Assembly (NCBI GenBank): GCA_020429915.1
Contig: JAGQKV010000011.1
Coordinates: forward strand, 36,744-100,743
DNA from: Candidatus Omnitrophota bacterium
Lineage (GTDB): Bacteria > Omnitrophota > Gorgyraeia > Zapsychrales > Zapsychraceae
Direction: 5' to 3'
Length of the DNA stretch: 64,000 nt
Shown here one piece after another: positions 59,926 to 64,000 of the stretch. Below the pieces are notes generated by a model. It saw nothing but the letters and a program-made list of their open reading frames with translations. It had not been told where the DNA came from and did not search any database. Both the position numbers and the translations under genes were made by a program. Every line of letters starts with the position of its first letter. Position 1 is the stretch's first letter.

Positions 59926-60231
59926 TTAGTATTTATTCCGCCGCATGAGACTGCGTGTCAGGCGTTGATGGTCGCGCTGGCGCTGTTTGTAGGACTCGAC
60001 AAGGCTGCGGTGATCCCGACGGATTTGATCGGCACGGGCGTTCCACTTCTTTTCCGTGGTGACGGGGCTGTACAGCTCCTCCCGCCCTTTGGTTTTGACT
60101 TGCTCGACCTTTACGGATTCATCCGCCTCCTGGCTGCGGATATAGGACTTGTAGAACAGTAATCCCGTGTAAAAGGACGCGGAAACCCAAATCAGGCCGA
60201 TAATGAGGTAGAATTCAATCTTCGATGTCAT
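59926..60231 (-). CDS. Small membrane-anchored coiled-coil protein, 101 aa
   Basis: The start at the internal ATG is supported by a -10 box placed just 6 bases before it. Residues 8-27 (YLIIGLIWVSASFYTGLLFY) form one membrane helix. The remaining 75 residues are charged, with many Arg/Lys/Glu and a heptad-like pattern (ADQIRRDHRSLVESYKQRQR). No family is recognised. The basic C-terminus is probably cytoplasmic. It is divergent from the thpR gene and lies 50 bases from the SPFH gene on the same strand, so it may be an accessory protein of the SPFH assembly; this is inference. Confidence 0.55.
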   Translation of the reverse strand: MTSKIEFYLIIGLIWVSASFYTGLLFYKSYIRSQEADESVKVEQVKTKGREELYSPVTTEKKWNARADQIRRDHRSLVESYKQRQRDHQRLTRSLMRRNKY

Positions 60232-60237
60232 GCCGTC

Positions 60238-60266
60238 ATTATAGGGGAAGGACCGTTCCCGTTCAA
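60238..60266 (-). promoter_or_regulatory. Promoter with exact leaderless geometry
   Basis: On the minus strand TTGAAC (60266-60261) and TATAAT (60243-60238) are 17 bases apart. Only six bases separate the -10 box from the ATG at 60231, so the transcript should begin at the A of the start codon. No ribosome site exists. Confidence 0.75.
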
Positions 60267-60356
60267 TTACAAAGTCGGGTCGATCTTGGAACTTCGCGGC
60301 TCGCACACACCCGCGCGGCCCCTGTTATGGTAGAATTCTTAGGAAGGAGAAATATC

Positions 60357-60938
60357 ATGCCCAGGACTTTTATCGCCTTTGCCCTATCCGAGATCAATCA
60401 GGACCGTCTGGTTCGAATCAAGACAGACCTGGACTGGACCGGAGCCGACATCAAGTGGGTCGACGCCGGTAATATCCATCTGACACTGCGTTTCTTGGGA
60501 AATATTTCGGATGACCTGGTGCCGAAGATTGCGGAGGGCTTGGCAGATATTTTTGCTGGTACGCCCGGGATACCGGTGACGATCTCACGGTTGGGAGCCT
60601 TCCCTTCCGCGGGCCGCCCCAAGGTGATCTGGGCCGGAATCGACGATCCGGAGGCACAGATCGTTGCGGTGTACACCCGTCTGCAGGAATTCCTGATCGG
60701 GCTGGGCCTCCCCGCTGAAGACCGGCCTTTCGCCGCGCATCTCACCATAGGCCGGGTCCGCCGGCTGGACAGACGTCATGTCCTAAAAAACACTCTCTCC
60801 GCCTTCACCTTTGAACCGCCTTTGCGGCAGTCCTTAACGCGGATCGTGTTATACCAAAGCGCACTTACTCCGGCGGGACCGGTTTATTCGGTCCTTGGAG
60901 AAGTTTCGCTTAGGGACATGTCTACTCCTCGAGAATGA
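60357..60938 (+). CDS. thpR: RNA 2',3'-cyclic phosphodiesterase ThpR
   Basis: A 193-aa enzyme of the 2H phosphoesterase family that opens cyclic phosphates at RNA ends. The two catalytic tetrapeptides are H41-L-T43-L (HLTLRFLG) and H128-L-T130-I (HLTIGRVRR). The N-terminus RTFIAFALSEINQDRL and the C-terminal ESALTPAGPVYSVLG-like ending are typical. The start is the ATG with AGGAAGGAGAAAT upstream; the longer frame runs into the divergent gene. The stop overlaps the end of the pseudopilin gene by 17 bases on the opposite strand. Confidence 0.93.
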   Translation: MPRTFIAFALSEINQDRLVRIKTDLDWTGADIKWVDAGNIHLTLRFLGNISDDLVPKIAEGLADIFAGTPGIPVTISRLGAFPSAGRPKVIWAGIDDPEAQIVAVYTRLQEFLIGLGLPAEDRPFAAHLTIGRVRRLDRRHVLKNTLSAFTFEPPLRQSLTRIVLYQSALTPAGPVYSVLGEVSLRDMSTPRE

Positions 60939-61395
60939 ATGTGTACCTGCCGTTGGGAGTCTGCTTAAAGAATCCTGAGGTCAGGTCGCCATCATCAAAG
61001 GCAACATCCAGTATTGTCAATTCCTCTACGGTCGCGGTTGTTCCGAACAAGGAGATTCCGGCATAGTCGTAGGGACCGCCCTCTCCCCATGTCGGCCCTT
61101 CCCAGTTGAATTGTCCGCCCATCGCATCCTTGGCCCAATCCTCGGGGTCAATGTAGACATCCATACCCGGTGGCAGGACAAGGTGTGAGTCCGGGGGCAA
61201 GGCCCCGTGGTCAACGGCATACATCTGGAATCCGGTGGCGAAGGTCTTGAGATTACTCGCCACCCGGGAGACACGGGCATTCAATCGCGCGCGCAGGATA
61301 TTGGGAATCGCAATGCTAGCCATTATTGCGATGATGGCAGTCACAATCAAGATTTCAACGAGGGTAAACGCTGAATTATTGGCTAATCGTTTCAT
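60922..61395 (-). CDS. Type IV pilin-like pseudopilin (PulG-type)
   Basis: A 157-aa protein with a class III prepilin signal. The leader MKRLANNSA is short and basic, and the mature part would begin FTLVEILIVTAIIAIMASIA, the hydrophobic helix with the conserved Glu at position +5. The residue before the cleavage site is Ala instead of the usual Gly, which may slow or block the prepilin peptidase. The globular part (about 60-157) is Pro/Gly-rich with negative charge and resembles major pseudopilins of type II secretion. No other pilus gene is nearby. The likely -10 box lies 5 bases before the ATG. Confidence 0.82.
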   Translation of the reverse strand: MKRLANNSAFTLVEILIVTAIIAIMASIAIPNILRARLNARVSRVASNLKTFATGFQMYAVDHGALPPDSHLVLPPGMDVYIDPEDWAKDAMGGQFNWEGPTWGEGGPYDYAGISLFGTTATVEELTILDVAFDDGDLTSGFFKQTPNGRYTFILEE

Positions 61396-61400
61396 TATAA

Positions 61401-61430
61401 TATAAAGAATAATAACGGTTTAAAAGCCAA
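61401..61430 (-). promoter_or_regulatory. Candidate promoter of the pseudopilin gene
   Basis: On the minus strand TTGGCT (61430-61425) and TTTATA (61406-61401) are 18 bases apart and the ATG begins 5 bases after the -10 box. The geometry again suggests a leaderless message, but the AT-rich context allows other -10 choices. Confidence 0.4.
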
Positions 61431-61513
61431 ATGCAGACGTACACACTCATTTCATCCATATCTGCCAGTTATTGCTATGCAAATATCCTGAGTTATGCTA
61501 GTTTATAAACAAA

Positions 61514-62302
61514 ATGACAGCAATGACAAAGAACAATCACATGACTACCTGTCCCGTCTGTGGTGAAGCGCAGTGGAAGAGTCTGTATAACTTAAAACCG
61601 TGGACCATCGAAGAATGCACGACGTGCCGGTTTGCCCGGATAGATCCACTGCCAGAGCGGGCCGAACGCCCGGATATGTATTCGGAAGAGAAGATCGTCA
61701 GCCGGCAGAACAAGAAGCGTGGGGCCATCAGTCAGGCTGCGCTGGTTTCAAAACGGTGGCTGAACAAAAACTTCCGTCATAATAAGAATAAAATATTTCT
61801 CGACAAATTGCACACCTATTTGCCCCGGGGAGGCCGCCTGCTGGACGGCGGGTGCGGGGCTGGCGGGATCCTGCTGCATGCCCGCGACCGCTACGAGTGC
61901 CACGGCATCGAGATTTCCGCCTACCTGGCGGAACTGGCCAACCGCAACAAAGGACTGAACGTTCAAGTCGGAGATCTACAAACATATGATTTTAAAGAAC
62001 TTAAGTTTGACGCGATCACGCTGGTCTCTATCATCGAACATCTGGACGATCCCGCCGGCATGGTCCGCAAGTGTTATGATCTGCTCGCCCCGGGCGGCGT
62101 CCTGCTGCTGAAGACTCCTAACTTCATGTGTCTGAACCGCTTTATCCGCCGCTCCGGCTGGCCGGGTCTGCGCCCGCCGGACCACCTCGTGTATTTCTCT
62201 CCCCGCAACCTGCAGCTGCTGCTGGAAAAGGCGGGTTTTCGCAGATTCAGGACCACCGCCTTGCCGTTCAATGATAATATGTACATCGACGCCTTTAAAT
62301 AG
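61514..62302 (+). CDS. SAM-dependent methyltransferase with N-terminal zinc ribbon
   Basis: A 262-aa class I methyltransferase. The N-terminal CPVCGEA and CTTCRFAR segments form a C-x2-C...C-x2-C zinc ribbon, as in many sugar or natural-product C-methyltransferases. The Rossmann motif I is LLDGGCGAGGILLHARDR, motif II is HGIEISAYLAELA, and IEHLDDPAGMVRKCYDLLAP with GGVLLLKTPN completes the fold. It probably methylates a sugar or an envelope small molecule. TTGCTA (61472) and TATGCT (61494) form a candidate promoter that leaves only about 8 bases before the ATG. Met at residue 4 or 10 are alternative starts. Confidence 0.85.
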   Translation: MTAMTKNNHMTTCPVCGEAQWKSLYNLKPWTIEECTTCRFARIDPLPERAERPDMYSEEKIVSRQNKKRGAISQAALVSKRWLNKNFRHNKNKIFLDKLHTYLPRGGRLLDGGCGAGGILLHARDRYECHGIEISAYLAELANRNKGLNVQVGDLQTYDFKELKFDAITLVSIIEHLDDPAGMVRKCYDLLAPGGVLLLKTPNFMCLNRFIRRSGWPGLRPPDHLVYFSPRNLQLLLEKAGFRRFRTTALPFNDNMYIDAFK

Positions 62303-62335
62303 ATCCCGGCCGGAACCCCACGGACCCGGCCCGTC

Positions 62336-62821
62336 ATGTCCGCCATGCGCAAACTTGCCCAACTCCGCCAAACCATCCTGATCGGCCTGTTCGCGATGAT
62401 CATCGTCACGGCCCATCCGGCGGGTCCGCTCGCCCCGCTGGCCTATCTGTTCTGGACCCCGCTGCACGCCACCGGATTAAACGTCTTTATGAAACCCTTC
62501 ACCTCCGACATGGTGTTCATGTATGACAGCGAATTGCAGCAGACCATGTACCGTTATCAGCTCAGCGTGACTTATTACGGAGAAACCGGCCCGCGGGAAA
62601 TCGCGGTCAGCGAGTTGTCGTTTCACCGCTGGCGCATCCCGTTTACCTGGTTGGGGGTGGCGGCCAAATTGCGCGAGGATCCGTCACCGTATGTGGAGAC
62701 GTTGTGCCGGGAACTCCAGCGCTCTTACGGGCCGGGCAACGGCTTCCGCATCAATTCGGATGCGCCGGCCGATGTCTCCCGAAAATACGGACTCAACAAG
62801 AAACTGATTTGCCATGAGTAA
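62336..62821 (+). CDS. Small membrane-associated hypothetical protein, 161 aa
   Basis: The N-terminal 40 residues hold one or two hydrophobic helices (TILIGLFAMIIVTAHPAG, PLAPLAYLFWTPLHA). The rest is a mixed alpha/beta region without a recognised motif (YRYQLSVTYYGETGPREIAV, then VETLCRELQRSYG). It overlaps the downstream HTTM gene by 8 bases, so the two are coupled and the product may be a partner of that membrane protein. In HTTM-type loci a small companion of this kind is common. Confidence 0.6.
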   Translation: MSAMRKLAQLRQTILIGLFAMIIVTAHPAGPLAPLAYLFWTPLHATGLNVFMKPFTSDMVFMYDSELQQTMYRYQLSVTYYGETGPREIAVSELSFHRWRIPFTWLGVAAKLREDPSPYVETLCRELQRSYGPGNGFRINSDAPADVSRKYGLNKKLICHE

Positions 62822-63680
62822 CCCTTCCCCCGCCAACGACAGCCTGCTTGAGATCGGATTCTTCCGGATCACACTGGGTATCTACTTGTTGATTTACAAT
62901 CTGCCGTTTTGGCCGAAACTCGATCTGATGTACGGCAGCCAGAGCATGCTGCCGCCGGGGTTCCTGCCCGATTATCTGGTGCGCGCCCCGGCATTCTTTC
63001 CGTGGCCCGCCGCCTGGTTTCCGCTCCTGTTCGGCCTCATGCTGCTGTTGATCGCGCTGTTCACCTGCGGGCTTCTGAATACGTGGACACTGGTTCCGCT
63101 CTATTTGCTGCAAGTCTATTTTTATCACGCCAATCCGTTGATCATTCATGAAGCGCAACCGCTGGCCAATTTGTTCCTGTTTTTGTTTTTCTTTCTGCCG
63201 CCGGACAGCCCCCCGGTTTTGATCGGCCGGCCCCGTTATGTTTTTACGGCTGAAAACGCGGCGGAACTGCGGGTACTCCTGCGCATCATCATCGGGTTCT
63301 TCGGCGTGTACTACTTCATCGTGGGGATTAAGAAACTGCCCGACCCGCTGTGGCGCGAAGGTCTGGCGTTGCAGTATATTCTCGACTGGAACGGCGTGGC
63401 CCGCGACAACTGGCTGACGGCGATAATCACCGGCCACCCGTGGCTGGCCAAGGTGATGTCTTACGGGACTTTAATGTTCGAGATGAGCTTTATATTCCTG
63501 ATCTTTACCCCGCTGCGGATTCTGTATATCATTGCCGGACTGGGCTTGCACGGCGGAATCTTTCTAACCATGGACGTCGGCAGTCTGTCGCTGGCCCTGG
63601 TTGTGTGGTACGCCCTGCTTTTTGATCAGCGGGTGCGGAAACAGATTCTGACCCTATTCTCAATCGGAAAAAAAGACTGA
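62814..63680 (+). CDS. HTTM-domain integral membrane protein
   Basis: A 288-aa protein with about six to seven membrane helices. It shows the horizontally transferred transmembrane (HTTM) pattern related to vitamin K-dependent gamma-carboxylase: LEIGFFRITLGIYLLIYNLP with the conserved Arg, a loop with LDLMYGSQSMLPPGFLPDYL, VYYFIVGIKKLPDPLWREGL and LGLHGGIFLTMDVGSLSLAL. The family is thought to be a membrane enzyme or lipid-linked transferase; its reaction is unknown here. It is translationally coupled to the 161-aa gene before it. Confidence 0.8.
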   Translation: MSNPSPANDSLLEIGFFRITLGIYLLIYNLPFWPKLDLMYGSQSMLPPGFLPDYLVRAPAFFPWPAAWFPLLFGLMLLLIALFTCGLLNTWTLVPLYLLQVYFYHANPLIIHEAQPLANLFLFLFFFLPPDSPPVLIGRPRYVFTAENAAELRVLLRIIIGFFGVYYFIVGIKKLPDPLWREGLALQYILDWNGVARDNWLTAIITGHPWLAKVMSYGTLMFEMSFIFLIFTPLRILYIIAGLGLHGGIFLTMDVGSLSLALVVWYALLFDQRVRKQILTLFSIGKKD

Positions 63681-63694
63681 CGGTTTTCGCACAC

Positions 63695-63997
63695 TTACTT
63701 TGCGGATTTAGATACGGCGTAGACTTTCTTGGCCTCGCGATGGGTCCCCTTCCAAATGTAGGCATCCCAAATGAAGTGACAGATCAGCGGAGTCATGACC
63801 AGCGCGGTAAGCAGGGCCTGACCGGTGGAGGTATCGCGGTAGCGATAGGCGTAATTCAGGGTCTCGAGAAAATCGGTGGCATAGCTTTCGATCGATGACA
63901 ACAACGCGGCCGTGAAGATCATCAGGCACAGCACTTTCAGAAAACTGGTGAAGATCGCAGGATTCAACCGCCGCAGGCTGACGTCCATAATCGCCAT
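63695..63997 (-). CDS. Membrane protein, 100 aa, possibly truncated at window edge
   Basis: The frame begins at the last ATG in the window, with only three bases upstream, so the real start may lie outside. Two hydrophobic helices are visible (about 13-33 VLCLMIFTAALLSSIESYA, and 60-78 ALLTALVMTPLICHFIWDAY), with a charged C-terminal tail of Lys/Ala. No family is recognised. It is convergent with the HTTM gene. Confidence 0.5.
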   Translation of the reverse strand: MAIMDVSLRRLNPAIFTSFLKVLCLMIFTAALLSSIESYATDFLETLNYAYRYRDTSTGQALLTALVMTPLICHFIWDAYIWKGTHREAKKVYAVSKSAK

Positions 63998-64000
63998 GTA

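Noticed and set aside
1-64000. CRISPR arrays, tRNA or rRNA genes, prophage, transposase or integrase
   Set aside because: No regular repeat-spacer pattern, no tRNA or rRNA signature and no mobile-element protein motif was seen on reading either strand.

Overview
The window reads as a Gram-negative, outer-membrane bacterial chromosome, most likely a member of Candidatus Omnitrophota (an uncultivated PVC-related lineage). Outer-membrane evidence is a complete mlaEFDCA lipid-transport operon, an AsmA/TamB-like protein, several lipoproteins and a type IV pilin-like pseudopilin. The phylum call rests on two giant proteins (42507-48923 and 53243-57517) whose shared N-terminal module (motifs LWVNLSPYE, PVNTFNKVWIVPE) and C-terminal module (VGGIDLNP ... 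LPLLLG) I associate from memory with Omnitrophota proteins. No rRNA, tRNA, CRISPR, phage or IS element was seen.

Layout. 1-3801 (minus): partial TamB/AsmA-like gene, two small proteins, and an OmpR-type regulator/histidine kinase pair. 3949-7919 (minus): a tightly overlapping six-gene operon (TtcA-like PP-loop protein, DUF924, DUF218, two SDRs, Nudix). 8046-13601: a small lipoprotein on plus, then on minus an ExbB/ExbD/TPR/VWA/lipoprotein operon in which the VWA protein carries a TonB/TolA-type energy-transducing helix. 13807-16570: AsmA-like protein, DUF3332 lipoprotein, SpoU rRNA methylase and a 51-aa membrane peptide. 16687-23886 (minus): a five-gene polyphosphate operon (ppx, ppk1, CHAD, metallophosphoesterase-HD fusion, ROK kinase). 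24248-29323 (minus): ketopantoate-reductase-like and HisI-like enzymes, CBS protein, stand-alone receiver, NarL-type regulator with its PAS kinase, YbaK deacylase and a helical-bundle protein. 29464-32268: phrB with a DUF523/DUF1722 partner and a membrane protein. 32534-36482: secreted proteins, a glycosyltransferase and an SGNH hydrolase. 36568-40026 (plus): mlaEFDCA. 40102-42392 (minus): DUF3108-like, VTT and nucleotidyltransferase genes. 42507-57517 (minus): giant protein 1 (2138 aa), radical SAM/SPASM protein, PHP-glycosyltransferase fusion, giant protein 2 (1424 aa). 57774-64000: SGNH paralogue, SPFH protein, thpR, pseudopilin, methyltransferase, HTTM protein and edge genes.

The most interesting system is the pair of giant exported proteins. 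Their homologous head (about 310 residues after a signal peptide) and tail (about 60 residues) bracket unrelated enzyme cargo: Nudix + methyltransferase-like + PLP fold type II + double hot-dog/MaoC in one, and PRTase-like + class I PDE-like HD + polymerase-beta-type nucleotidyltransferase in the other. This looks like a modular head-cargo-tail family of unknown function. Secondary leads are the TonB-like VWA motor system, the polyphosphate operon with an atypical ROK-Mth938-like kinase, the PHP-GT4 fusion coupled to a SPASM protein, and several promoters placed so that transcripts should be leaderless.

All calls come from reading motifs and layout; no database search was run. Start codons were moved to internal ATG/GTG/TTG codons where a Shine-Dalgarno site, signal peptide or stop-start overlap favoured them.
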